Shown here piece after piece: positions 13,915 through 20,272 of a DNA stretch of 20,272 nucleotides. Under the pieces are notes generated by a model. That model ran no database searches. It saw only the letters and a program-made list of their open reading frames with translations, and was not told where the DNA came from. This stretch comes from a virus. The translations under genes and the position numbers were made by a program. The stretch is from the IMG/VR virus record IMGVR_UViG_3300027839_001146, positions 1 to 20,272 of that record, one strand, 5' to 3'. Each line of letters opens with the position of its first letter. Position 1 is the first letter of the stretch.

Positions 13915-14619
13915 ATGTCAGTTACTTTTCTGCCAAAGCCTACCCTACAGGAACTTAAGGACGCGAAGAGACAGGAAGAGGGTGCGTCTGATGCCACAAA
14001 GGGCTCGATCGACGGTAAGCCACCTCGCATAAAACATCCGCCGATCGATTCACGGTCGGTCCGGTTTTATCGCGAGATGCTCAAGATCGAGGACAACTGG
14101 CCGCTTCCGGAAGACCTTGCTCGCTTCCATTTGAGAGTCTCCAAACTTCTCGTCAATCACGGCCGGCTGTTGATCGGTGCTGTCGAACACGCATTCATCG
14201 TCACGCTGTTCGAAGAGCTTCAGGGCTTCAAAGCTGAGATCGAAACCGAACTCCGAGAGATAGTTGGTGATGCGATCAGGGATGTCGCAGCCGAGCTGGT
14301 GCCCGGCATCGTGGAATCGCAGGTATCTCCAGCGATCGACAGGATCATGTCACAACCACGGCAGCCGGATCCGGATTCAGAGGATCTCGGCGACGGAGAC
14401 CTGACTGAATTGACCAGCCAATGGGACGCGGTTCCCGAGGGCGCAGCCGTTACGGTCACGGCTGGCGACAAGAAAGCAGCAGGCAAATTCCTTGGACTGA
14501 CCGAGGACCGACGGCTCAAGGTTCGATTGGATGGCGTTACTCGCGGGCACCGAAAATTTGATGCCGATCAGGTATCACTGGTGACCGAAATGGGATCACC
14601 ATTTTCTGAAAGCGAATAA
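13915..14619 (+). CDS. hypothetical virion-operon protein, 234 aa, with a C-terminal SH3-like beta domain
   Basis: AAAGGA lies just upstream of the ATG at 13915. The N-terminus (MSVTFLPKPTLQELKDAKRQ) is charged and probably helical. Residues about 55-145 form a helical domain (FHLRVSKLLVNHGRLLIGAV, then a region with many E/I/V). Residues about 180-225 (AAVTVTAGDKKAAGKFLGLT, then RRLKVRLDGVTRGHRKF and DQVSLV) have the short-strand pattern of an SH3 or KOW-like barrel. I do not recognise the family. It overlaps the next start by one base (TAATG), so it is translationally coupled to the first of the three connector-like genes. Confidence 0.65.
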   Translation: MSVTFLPKPTLQELKDAKRQEEGASDATKGSIDGKPPRIKHPPIDSRSVRFYREMLKIEDNWPLPEDLARFHLRVSKLLVNHGRLLIGAVEHAFIVTLFEELQGFKAEIETELREIVGDAIRDVAAELVPGIVESQVSPAIDRIMSQPRQPDPDSEDLGDGDLTELTSQWDAVPEGAAVTVTAGDKKAAGKFLGLTEDRRLKVRLDGVTRGHRKFDADQVSLVTEMGSPFSESE

Positions 14620-15449
14620 TGCCGCACTCGAACCATCGATCGTTCCGGACGAAGCCGGTTACTCGAGGAACCTACGACTGGTTCCGACAGGAAGCCGGCC
14701 GCGTCATGGGGCTCAGTCCCAACCAGATCACTCTCTCAACCGACGAAGAGCGTGACGTTGACGAGTGTGTCGCGCGAGGCGAACGCGATTTCTATACGCC
14801 GTCGATGCCGGACATCCCTCCACATCGATGGTCTTTCCTGACAATCGCATTCAGCATGCCGATCAACGCGAACCAGACGGACTATCTGCTTCCCCAGTCC
14901 GATTTCGGCGGCATCAGCGGCGATTTGACCTATGCCGCCGCGGACAACAAATACACTGGCCTTCGACACGTCACTGCAGAGAAGATCGACGAGCTGCGAT
15001 CGCTCAATACGACCAACAGCAGTCACCCGACCCGCTACGCACTCCGCATGTCCCAGCACGGCGGAGTCACTCGCCAGCAGTGGACCATGTCGTTCTGGCC
15101 CGATCCTGACGCTTCATACACAGTCAAGGGCAGCTACGACGTCAGTCCTGTTTTGATGAGTGAGGATCGACAGTACCCGTACGGCGGGGCCCAGTTCGAG
15201 AATCTTCTGCTGTACTGCGTTCTGGCCCAGGCGGAACTCTACAACGAAAAGTCAAAGTCCAAGAGGTTCCAGCAGGAACGCGACCGGCAGATGGTCGCAG
15301 CGATCGGGATGAACAACGGACAGAACCAGCCAGACATCCTTGGCTACAACGGCAACGCGACATTCGGCGGTGGCGGACGACTCCGCGACATCGAGATTCG
15401 TGACGGACGGTACTTCGAGAACTTCAGTCCTCTGACATTGGACACGTAA
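14619..15449 (+). CDS. putative head-tail adaptor/connector protein, paralogue A, 276 aa
   Basis: This is the first of three tandem related genes. Shared landmarks are an opening RGTYDWFRQEAGRVMGL, an acidic helix (DVDECVARGERDFYTP), RWSFLTIAF, then TDYLLPQSDFGG followed by SGDLTY, and a QQWTMSFWPDPDASYTVKG strand pair. Near the C-terminus is YPYGG followed by a long helix containing LLLYCVLAQAELYNEK. Compared with its partners it has an extra C-terminal 50-60 residues rich in glycine and charged residues (GYNGNATFGGGG...). The placement after the capsid region and the helix-plus-beta pattern suggest a head completion or tail-adaptor protein that joins the portal to the tail. No direct family name is recognised. 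Confidence 0.65.
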   Translation: MPHSNHRSFRTKPVTRGTYDWFRQEAGRVMGLSPNQITLSTDEERDVDECVARGERDFYTPSMPDIPPHRWSFLTIAFSMPINANQTDYLLPQSDFGGISGDLTYAAADNKYTGLRHVTAEKIDELRSLNTTNSSHPTRYALRMSQHGGVTRQQWTMSFWPDPDASYTVKGSYDVSPVLMSEDRQYPYGGAQFENLLLYCVLAQAELYNEKSKSKRFQQERDRQMVAAIGMNNGQNQPDILGYNGNATFGGGGRLRDIEIRDGRYFENFSPLTLDT

Positions 15450-16142
15450 ATGTCTCTGGAAGTGACATACGCCACATTGAGAGGCGAAATCGGCCGATTC
15501 CTTGGCTACGGGAGAGCGACCACAACCTGGTCGACCGATCAGGCTTCCGATATTGATGACGTTCTTGGGTCAGGTCTTCGTCGATTCTATTACCCGCTGC
15601 TTCCAAAACCCGACGTTACCGGACAGCCGGACATCTATTGCTGGTCGTTCTTGAACCAAATCGCATTCATTGACCTGGTGCAGGCCAAAACGGACTACGA
15701 TCTCCCTGACGATTTTGGCGGAAATCTCTCAGACGGATTCACGTTCGCCGAGAACAGTGGCGAGAATTCGATCACTGAAGTGGACGAGGTTTGCATCCGA
15801 CGTCGGCTGGAGAACACGACGACGCAGGGTACGCCGTCATACTTCTGCGTTCGGCCTCGGCGTAAATCAGCAGCCGATCGGCAGCTCTGGGAAGCCGTCT
15901 TCCACCAGGTGCCTGACACTTCATACACGGTCACGTACCGGTATTCGATCGAGCCCCAGATCGTCGGAACAGGAAACACGAAGCCACATGGCGGCGTGAT
16001 TCACGCTGAGACAATTCGGGAAGCCTGTCTGGCCGTGGCGGAAGAAATACTGGATGATGAGCCTGGGGTTCATGCACAGCGGTTCGAGAAACAATTGATG
16101 TCGTCCATGCTCACCGATAAGAGGATGAGCATCAGTTACTAA
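15450..16142 (+). CDS. putative head-tail adaptor/connector protein, paralogue B, 230 aa
   Basis: It starts directly after the stop of paralogue A. The order of features matches: VTYATLRGEIGRFLGYG, then SDIDDVLGSGLRRFYYP, CWSFLNQIAF, then DYDLPDDFGGNLSDGFTF, PSYFCVRPRRK, then DTSYTVTYRYSIEP. It ends with KPHGGVIHAETIREACLAVA, and a short tail follows. It is the shortest of the three. The DFGG and W-[SA]-F-L positions are the clearest common motifs. A role like its neighbours is expected; with three different copies, each could take a separate position or act at a different assembly stage. This is inference. Confidence 0.65.
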   Translation: MSLEVTYATLRGEIGRFLGYGRATTTWSTDQASDIDDVLGSGLRRFYYPLLPKPDVTGQPDIYCWSFLNQIAFIDLVQAKTDYDLPDDFGGNLSDGFTFAENSGENSITEVDEVCIRRRLENTTTQGTPSYFCVRPRRKSAADRQLWEAVFHQVPDTSYTVTYRYSIEPQIVGTGNTKPHGGVIHAETIREACLAVAEEILDDEPGVHAQRFEKQLMSSMLTDKRMSISY

Positions 16143-16162
16143 GCACGAAACGGAGAGAAACC

Positions 16163-16948
16163 ATGGCAGGCGGAACATATCCAGTAACGGCGCCAACACG
16201 CGGGACATACGAGTGGTTTCAGTTGAGGATCGGATTATTCCTTCGCAATGAGCTGGGCGAGCCTTCGCTGGGAACGAATGCCGACCCAGCCATCTGGGAC
16301 GATTATCAGGTGGGTGTGGTTGACGAGATCATCCAGGAAGGCGCTCTCCAGTTCTATTTCCCGCCATTAGTGATGGGGCAGAAAATCCCCTACACCTGGG
16401 CGTTCCTCATGATCGAGGATACGGTCGCTACGGCGAGCTCTGATTTCGATTACGATCTGGACGCCGATTGCGGCGGCATCGCCGAAGATTTCGTCTTCAC
16501 CAGCGGTGAAGACAAGCGTAAGCCCAAGCTCGTGTCCGCCGAAGAGGTCATGTCGATGCGAGGCCAGGCGGCAGATACCGGCACGCCCGAATACATCGCC
16601 ATTCGCCCGAAGACCTCAACTGGCTCGGCGGTGCAGACTTACGAGGCCATTGTCTACCCGACGCCAACTGCTGTTGAAACTCTGAACTATCGCTTCCTGA
16701 AGATCCCGCCGTTGCTCACAACGACGAACAACTTCCCGTACGGAACGGTCACACACGCGAATACGATCGCAGCGTCGTGTTTGTCTGTCGCGGAAGCATT
16801 GATTCGTGGAACTCAAGGCCCTATGCACCAGCGTTTCATGCAATGCCTGCAGGCGAGCGTGATGAGCGACATGCGAAGTAATCGAATAACTGCCAATCAG
16901 GTTGGCGATTTGATGGACCTGCGAGACAGGGGAATGCAACCACAATAG
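16163..16948 (+). CDS. putative head-tail adaptor/connector protein, paralogue C, 261 aa
   Basis: GGAGAG lies six bases upstream. It carries the same ordered landmarks: RGTYEWFQLRIGLFLRN, an acidic helix ending in ALQFYFPP, TWAFLMIEDTV, then FDYDLDADCGGIAEDFVF (CGG in place of FGG), PEYIAIRPK, and NFPYGTVTHANTIAASCLS. A C-terminal helix (QRFMQCLQASVMSDMRSNRI) follows. It is closest to A at the N-terminus (RGTY[DE]WF), while its PEYIAIRPK matches PSYFCVRPR of B. This suggests old duplication rather than a recent copy. It is followed 11 bases later by a coiled-coil gene. Confidence 0.65.
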   Translation: MAGGTYPVTAPTRGTYEWFQLRIGLFLRNELGEPSLGTNADPAIWDDYQVGVVDEIIQEGALQFYFPPLVMGQKIPYTWAFLMIEDTVATASSDFDYDLDADCGGIAEDFVFTSGEDKRKPKLVSAEEVMSMRGQAADTGTPEYIAIRPKTSTGSAVQTYEAIVYPTPTAVETLNYRFLKIPPLLTTTNNFPYGTVTHANTIAASCLSVAEALIRGTQGPMHQRFMQCLQASVMSDMRSNRITANQVGDLMDLRDRGMQPQ

Positions 16949-16959
16949 GGAGATAGCGA

Positions 16960-17223
16960 ATGACACTGTCAGAAGCCGTTGCCGAATACGAGGACTTGGG
17001 AACAGAACTCGTAAGGCTTCAAGAAGAATTGGACGTCGCGAAACGAAGACAGGGCGTTCTGTCGAAGCAGGTTTTCTCTGCAGTATCTGCAGGGAAAGAG
17101 GCATCCAAAGGCGAATACGAATTTCAGGTTGCTGGCGGGAAGCAGTATCGAGTTCACAACCAGAAGATCGAGCCAATCAACGAAGTCGAAGTCTTGTCAC
17201 AAGACTTGAGAATCGGAGACTGA
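16960..17223 (+). CDS. small coiled-coil protein, 87 aa
   Basis: GGGAG lies eight bases upstream of the ATG. Residues about 5-45 (AVAEYEDLGTELVRLQEELD, then VAKRRQ) form a heptad-like helix, followed by a short beta-type C-terminal part (EYEFQVAGGKQYRVHNQ). It is not recognised. It ends one base before the next ATG (17225), so the two are probably coupled. It could be a small virion or assembly protein. Confidence 0.6.
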   Translation: MTLSEAVAEYEDLGTELVRLQEELDVAKRRQGVLSKQVFSAVSAGKEASKGEYEFQVAGGKQYRVHNQKIEPINEVEVLSQDLRIGD

Positions 17224-17224
17224 C

Positions 17225-17593
17225 ATGGCAAACGAAATGACACATGGCGTGTCCCTGATTTTCGCCAAAGGTGGTTCGACTGTCGATGAGGCATTCGGAT
17301 CAATCGTGAGCGACGTATCCGGGAACTCGGTGACGCACCTTGTGCAAACTGTCGGGTTTGCGGCTGACGAGGCTCTGGTCATGGGCGACGTCAGTACGCC
17401 CGGCATGATCATGATCCGGAATCTCGACTCAGCGAATGCAGTTCACATCAGACAGGCCGACGATGCGGCGAATTGCATTGTCGTCAAGGCCGGAGACGTC
17501 CAGTTGTTTCGTTTCTCAGAAACCACGACCGCGCCGTTTGTTATCGCAATTACGGCTGCCGTGCAGATCGAATACTGGCTGTTTGAAGACTGA
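17225..17593 (+). CDS. small beta-rich virion protein, 122 aa
   Basis: It starts one base after the previous stop. After MANEMTHGVSLIFAKGGSTV the sequence is mostly short beta strands (GMIMIRNLDSANAVHIRQAD, then IVVKAGDVQLFRF and FVIAITAAVQIEYWLFED). The order 'M..RNLD..N.V.I........KAGD...FR......A....A.VQ.EYWLFED' resembles small beta-sandwich proteins of phage virions that recur in tail or decoration modules. No catalytic residues are seen. The precise role is unknown. Confidence 0.65.
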   Translation: MANEMTHGVSLIFAKGGSTVDEAFGSIVSDVSGNSVTHLVQTVGFAADEALVMGDVSTPGMIMIRNLDSANAVHIRQADDAANCIVVKAGDVQLFRFSETTTAPFVIAITAAVQIEYWLFED

Positions 17594-17677
17594 TCGCCGT
17601 CCGGGGCAAAGGCGTAAGAGTCGCCTCTCTCGTGAGCCCGGAACCATCGCTTTTCACGATGTTAAAGGAACAAACCA
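17594..17677 (+). other. intergenic leader with two small hairpins
   Basis: AGGCG (17610-17614) pairs with CGCCT (17622-17626), and CATCG (17645-17649) pairs with CGATG (17657-17661), close to the AAAGGA SD of the next gene (17664-17669). No gene is seen. Confidence 0.4.
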
Positions 17678-18229
17678 ATGTCTGCTCAGAACATCTGGCG
17701 ACTCGTAAACTCCGCACTGGAATTCGGATATCGCCTCTCGACGGGGAACACGCTCAAGGTACTCCCCAAGTCTGACGACGACGGCGCGATCGAGATCGGC
17801 GATGGCACGACCGACGTCGACGTGAAAGCGTTCCTTGGCTCGACAACCGAGTACGTCGAACTGGACGTCGGGAATAGCCGGATCAACGCGACAGTGCCCT
17901 TCAAGTTCAATGGAGGCGTCGTTACTCAGATCACGTCGCCGACGACTGGCGTGACGCTCAGTGCGTTGTCCGGCCAGATCACGACGATCGCCGGCACACT
18001 GGCTGCGGCCGGCGAGGAGACGTTTACGGTCACGAATACGCTGGTTGACGCGACAGATACCGTCATCGTGAGCCTGGCCAGTAATGCAGGCGATGGGACT
18101 CCCATAGCCGTTTGCAGTGCAGTTGCGGCGGGATCGTTTGGCATCACGGTCGCCAATCTTCATGCGACCGAAGCCCTGACGACACTCGTAGTGGTCAACT
18201 TCGTCGTCATTAAGGGTTCGGCGTCCTGA
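17678..18229 (+). CDS. tail fibre/virion-type beta-rich protein, 183 aa
   Basis: AAAGGA lies eight bases upstream. The N-terminal part has GYRLSTGNTLKVLP then GAIEIGDGTTDVDVKAFLG and YVELDVGNSRI. This 'IEIG.GT.DVD.K.FLG....Y...D...S' pattern is typical of fibre or appendage proteins, with short repeated beta strands. The C-terminal half (TTIAGTLAAAGEETFTVTN, then TVIVSLASNAGDG and TLVVVNFVVIKG) is a small beta domain, very Ala/Thr/Val-rich. It probably forms a trimeric surface protein. The exact position in the virion is unknown. A good terminator follows. Confidence 0.7.
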   Translation: MSAQNIWRLVNSALEFGYRLSTGNTLKVLPKSDDDGAIEIGDGTTDVDVKAFLGSTTEYVELDVGNSRINATVPFKFNGGVVTQITSPTTGVTLSALSGQITTIAGTLAAAGEETFTVTNTLVDATDTVIVSLASNAGDGTPIAVCSAVAAGSFGITVANLHATEALTTLVVVNFVVIKGSAS

Positions 18230-18242
18230 TTTACGGTCTTCT

Positions 18243-18280
18243 CCCGGATGCTCGGCCTGTCCGGACATCCGGGTTTCTTT
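18243..18280 (+). terminator. intrinsic terminator
   Basis: CCCGGATG (18243-18250) pairs perfectly with CATCCGGG (18266-18273) around a 15-base loop. TTTCTTTT (18274-18281) follows, so this is a good Rho-independent signal between two virion genes. Confidence 0.75.
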
Positions 18281-18299
18281 TGCGTGACGGAACATCGAC

Positions 18300-18581
18300 A
18301 TGGCAGACAAAACAGCTGGCATCTTCGTTCTGGATGTCGTGAACGTGAACACGACGGGCAGCAAAGCCCTTCACGCTGCGTGCATCGAAGTCAGGCTCAA
18401 GGCTCGCGCGGTTGACGGCCGCCTGCAGCTCGAAGCTGATGACGACACCGAATACTGGACATTGACCGCCGACGTCGAACTGATCCTGTCGGGCCGTAAT
18501 CTTCACGGGAAGACGTTGTACTTCTCCTCGGGCGCTGATACCAACATCGAGATCATGCAGGTCAAGGACACGGTTGCGTGA
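18300..18581 (+). CDS. small beta-rich virion protein, 93 aa
   Basis: The ATG at 18300 has only a weak ribosome site (CGGAAC). The product starts MADKTAGIFVLDVVNVNTTG and goes on through strands such as IEVRLKARAVDGRLQLEADD, YWTLTADVELILSGRNLHGK and LYFSSGADTNIEIMQV. It is acidic and probably all-beta. It lies between the fibre-type protein and the receptor-binding-like protein. Not recognised. Confidence 0.6.
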   Translation: MADKTAGIFVLDVVNVNTTGSKALHAACIEVRLKARAVDGRLQLEADDDTEYWTLTADVELILSGRNLHGKTLYFSSGADTNIEIMQVKDTVA

Positions 18582-18629
18582 TTTTGGCCTTGATGTGAAT
18601 TAACGGACTGTCGACACCAAGAGGCCGCA

Positions 18630-19367
18630 ATGTTCCCTGATCGCTTCACACACGTGCCCGTGTCTTTCGTGTCACAGTCGGCCGCGTATACAGCGAAGCC
18701 GTTCGAGTATGTGCTCCTCACGGCAACGGCAGCCGACTACACGCTTACGCTCCCGACGTCTCCGACCGTGAACGACGTTGTGTCGATGTCAGCTACCAGC
18801 ATCACGGGTGGCTTCAAGGTCACGGTCACGGGCACCACGAAGAACATCCTACTGCGTGAGGGATCGGCGACATCCTTCAAATTATTCATCACCAATGACC
18901 ACATGGACCTGAAATACAACGGCACGGCGTGGGAAGTGACGAATGACGGCAGAAAGAAGCATGTAGGCGTCATGAGGAACAGCGTGGCCCAGACTATCAG
19001 TAATGGAGTATTTACGGTTCTTGGATATGACACTCTTGTAGTTGACCACGGAGGAATTGCTACCATTGCAGATGAGCGTATTACGGCGCTAAGAGACGGT
19101 AGCTATAACTATAGAGCACAGTCCATTCCGGAAAATACAACCCTTGCTGCCTCAGACAGAATAGTAACGAGGTTATACAAGAATGGATCTCACTTCCAGG
19201 CAGGGGAGCAAGATGAGGATTCTTCGGGAGATAGGCATACGACGGTTGCTGCGGGAATAATAGAGTTGTTAGCGGGGAATTACATTGATGCGAGAATCTA
19301 CTACTTGACAGGGGGAAATTGCGATACGGAAGCGAACTACTCACATTTCCAGGTCTTCGAGACTTAG
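18630..19367 (+). CDS. tail fibre / receptor-binding-like protein with C1q-like C-terminus, 245 aa
   Basis: GAGG lies five bases upstream. The N-terminal half (to about residue 110) has FEYVLLTATAADYTLTLPTS and MDLKYNGTAWEVTNDG, a common layout of appendage proteins with a short trunk. The C-terminal half has SNGVFTVLGYDTLVVDHGG, then DGSYNYRAQSIPEN, RIVTRLYKNGSHFQ, and ends in SHFQVFET, which resembles C1q/TNF-like jelly-roll receptor-binding domains. From about 18960 the DNA becomes AT-richer (about 42% GC by count in sampled stretches, versus about 60% in upstream genes) and uses AGA and ATA codons. This suggests the binding domain was exchanged by recombination. The stop is followed two bases later by the next ATG. 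Confidence 0.75.
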   Translation: MFPDRFTHVPVSFVSQSAAYTAKPFEYVLLTATAADYTLTLPTSPTVNDVVSMSATSITGGFKVTVTGTTKNILLREGSATSFKLFITNDHMDLKYNGTAWEVTNDGRKKHVGVMRNSVAQTISNGVFTVLGYDTLVVDHGGIATIADERITALRDGSYNYRAQSIPENTTLAASDRIVTRLYKNGSHFQAGEQDEDSSGDRHTTVAAGIIELLAGNYIDARIYYLTGGNCDTEANYSHFQVFET

Positions 19368-19369
19368 TA

Positions 19370-19795
19370 ATGGCTAGCATTAAAATACCAATCGCTGCAA
19401 ACGCATCTGCAATTATAGAAGCAGCAGGCGGGATTACTGGTGTTGAAAGTGATTCTTATGTACACCATAGCATTCTGCATTGTCCCGATGTATCCCAGGA
19501 AACCTTGGATGCAGTAGTCACCGCCTACGACCACGAAGCATATCTGCGTGATCAGGCATTAGCACAACTCATCAAAAGCAAGCAACAGCAGGCCAGTGAG
19601 GAAATACTCAAACTGGCACCAGAATGGAAACAGAGAAACATACTTGCTCAATCTCTTATTCTGATTGCCACACAACTCAATATATTGGATTCTCCCGAAT
19701 CTTCAGAGATGCGTGATCTATGGAATAAGATCGACAAGATTCGCAAAGACAGTAACGATACGCCCATAACGGAAGACGACAAGAAGAAGGAGTAA
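19370..19795 (+). CDS. helical accessory protein downstream of the fibre gene, 141 aa
   Basis: The ATG at 19370 is two bases after the fibre stop; no clear SD, so translation may be coupled. After MASIKIPIAANASAIIEAAG the protein is mostly helical and charged (YLRDQALAQLIKSKQQQASE, then EILKLAPEWKQRNILAQSLI) with an acidic/lysine C-terminus. It shares the AT-rich composition of the fibre's C-terminal half, so both probably moved as one module. Small helical proteins just after a fibre gene are often fibre chaperones or assembly factors; here that is inference from position. Confidence 0.65.
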   Translation: MASIKIPIAANASAIIEAAGGITGVESDSYVHHSILHCPDVSQETLDAVVTAYDHEAYLRDQALAQLIKSKQQQASEEILKLAPEWKQRNILAQSLILIATQLNILDSPESSEMRDLWNKIDKIRKDSNDTPITEDDKKKE

Positions 19796-19798
19796 GCC

Positions 19799-20272
19799 GT
19801 GGCGGCTATTGAGCAACTTGACACCGAGAATGCGGACCGCAACCTGACGTCGCAGGTGACCGTGCTTACGGACACTCCCGATGTTTCCGGCGCACGGCTG
19901 TGTCAGGTGTCTATCCAGCTCGGCGATGGAGTGAACAACCTTGACGGTACTGGCGGTACGTTCGAACTTGAGATTCTCGTTGACGGCAACACTATCAATG
20001 GTGGTGTGGAGTACCAGAACGTCGGCACCAAGGTGCGTACGAGTCTGCAAAGCCAGTCATTCATTTGCCCGCCTAACATGGAAGTGGTCGTCAAGCTAAA
20101 GTCACCAAATTCGGCTGACACGGGAGTGGACGTCACAGCCTATTTGTACGACGTCGGTCCTTCAGTGGTGAGTGCGGACCTGCCAGCGAACTTTGCAGCG
20201 ACTGTTATCACGGCTGGCGGCGCTGTTGACTCGCTGATTCAGGGATTCCTGAACGACACGATCGCCGAGACC
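19799..20272 (+). CDS. virion protein, partial (3' end beyond the window), at least 158 aa
   Basis: The start is GTG at 19799, with AAGGAG eight bases upstream, inside the end of the previous gene. No in-frame stop occurs before the edge. The product starts MAAIEQLDTENADRNLTSQV. It continues as a beta-type domain (QVSIQLGDGVNNLDGTGGTF, then FELEILVDGNTINGG and MEVVVKLKSPNSADTG) and a later segment, SADLPANFAATVITAGGAVD. Composition is back to the GC-rich type of the earlier late genes, so the AT-rich module ends between about 19795 and this gene. It is a probable virion surface protein; function is unknown. Confidence 0.75.
   Translation, partial: MAAIEQLDTENADRNLTSQVTVLTDTPDVSGARLCQVSIQLGDGVNNLDGTGGTFELEILVDGNTINGGVEYQNVGTKVRTSLQSQSFICPPNMEVVVKLKSPNSADTGVDVTAYLYDVGPSVVSADLPANFAATVITAGGAVDSLIQGFLNDTIAET

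Noticed and set aside
17654-18364. 236-codon minus-strand ORF
   Set aside because: It is antisense to several well-supported virion genes with good ribosome sites and has none itself.
1-20272. CRISPR arrays, tRNA or rRNA genes
   Set aside because: No regularly spaced repeats of the right length and no cloverleaf with a CCA end or rRNA-like stretch was noticed on reading; a tRNAscan or Infernal search would be decisive.

Overview
The window is phage or prophage DNA. It holds an accessory and regulatory left third, then a rightward virion-morphogenesis operon running off the right edge. Base composition is moderately GC-rich (mid-50s % by eye), with heavy CGA/CGT arginine and GC-ending codon use. 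Together with the style of the structural proteins this would fit a phage of a planctomycete-like bacterium. That host guess is inference, and no host gene is present. A P22-like portal, a scaffold gene and several adaptor-like genes, with no tape-measure or sheath gene seen so far, point to a tailed phage and perhaps a podovirus. The tail region is incomplete, so this is not settled.

Layout. (1) 1-1732: leftward small genes, comprising two conserved hypotheticals, a zinc-ribbon protein and a tiny acidic peptide, each of the three larger ones with a good Shine-Dalgarno. (2) 1733-2506: a long non-coding region with an AT-rich stretch, tandem 17-bp repeats forming two TGCAA/TTGCA dyads, and two further palindromes. 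It looks like a divergent control region or origin. (3) 2507-3535: a complete Dcm-type C5-cytosine methyltransferase, bracketed by a 31-bp near-perfect direct repeat and carrying a long overlapping +1 ORF. (4) 3610-4734: a cassette of four small genes. The first has an in-frame amber codon followed by a coding-looking tail, and the next two are cysteine-rich. (5) 4691-5443: a compact serine recombinase on the minus strand, overlapping the end of the cassette antisense. (6) 5444-5609: a non-coding block of nested inverted repeats.

(7) 5610-20272: the late operon. It contains a putative small terminase subunit, TerL, portal, a small conserved head-region protein, scaffold, and major capsid followed by a strong intrinsic terminator. 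Next come a beta-rich virion protein, a 46-aa Gly/Lys/Ala-rich protein, an SH3-like-tailed protein and three tandem paralogous adaptor or connector proteins. After these are a coiled-coil protein, small beta-rich virion proteins and a receptor-binding fibre-like protein with a C1q-like C-terminus. The operon continues with a helical accessory protein and a partial GTG-started virion gene cut by the window end.

How it works together: TerS/TerL, portal, scaffold and capsid build and fill the head. The paralogous connectors would finish the head-tail joint, and the beta-rich proteins and fibre decorate the virion and bind the host. Several hairpin terminators and SD-adjacent hairpins in the late operon suggest expression is stepped down or tuned after the capsid gene. 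The methyltransferase would protect phage DNA from host restriction, and the recombinase is the candidate integration or resolution enzyme. The fibre C-terminus and the following gene (about 18960-19795) are clearly AT-richer than their surroundings, suggesting a swapped-in host-range module.
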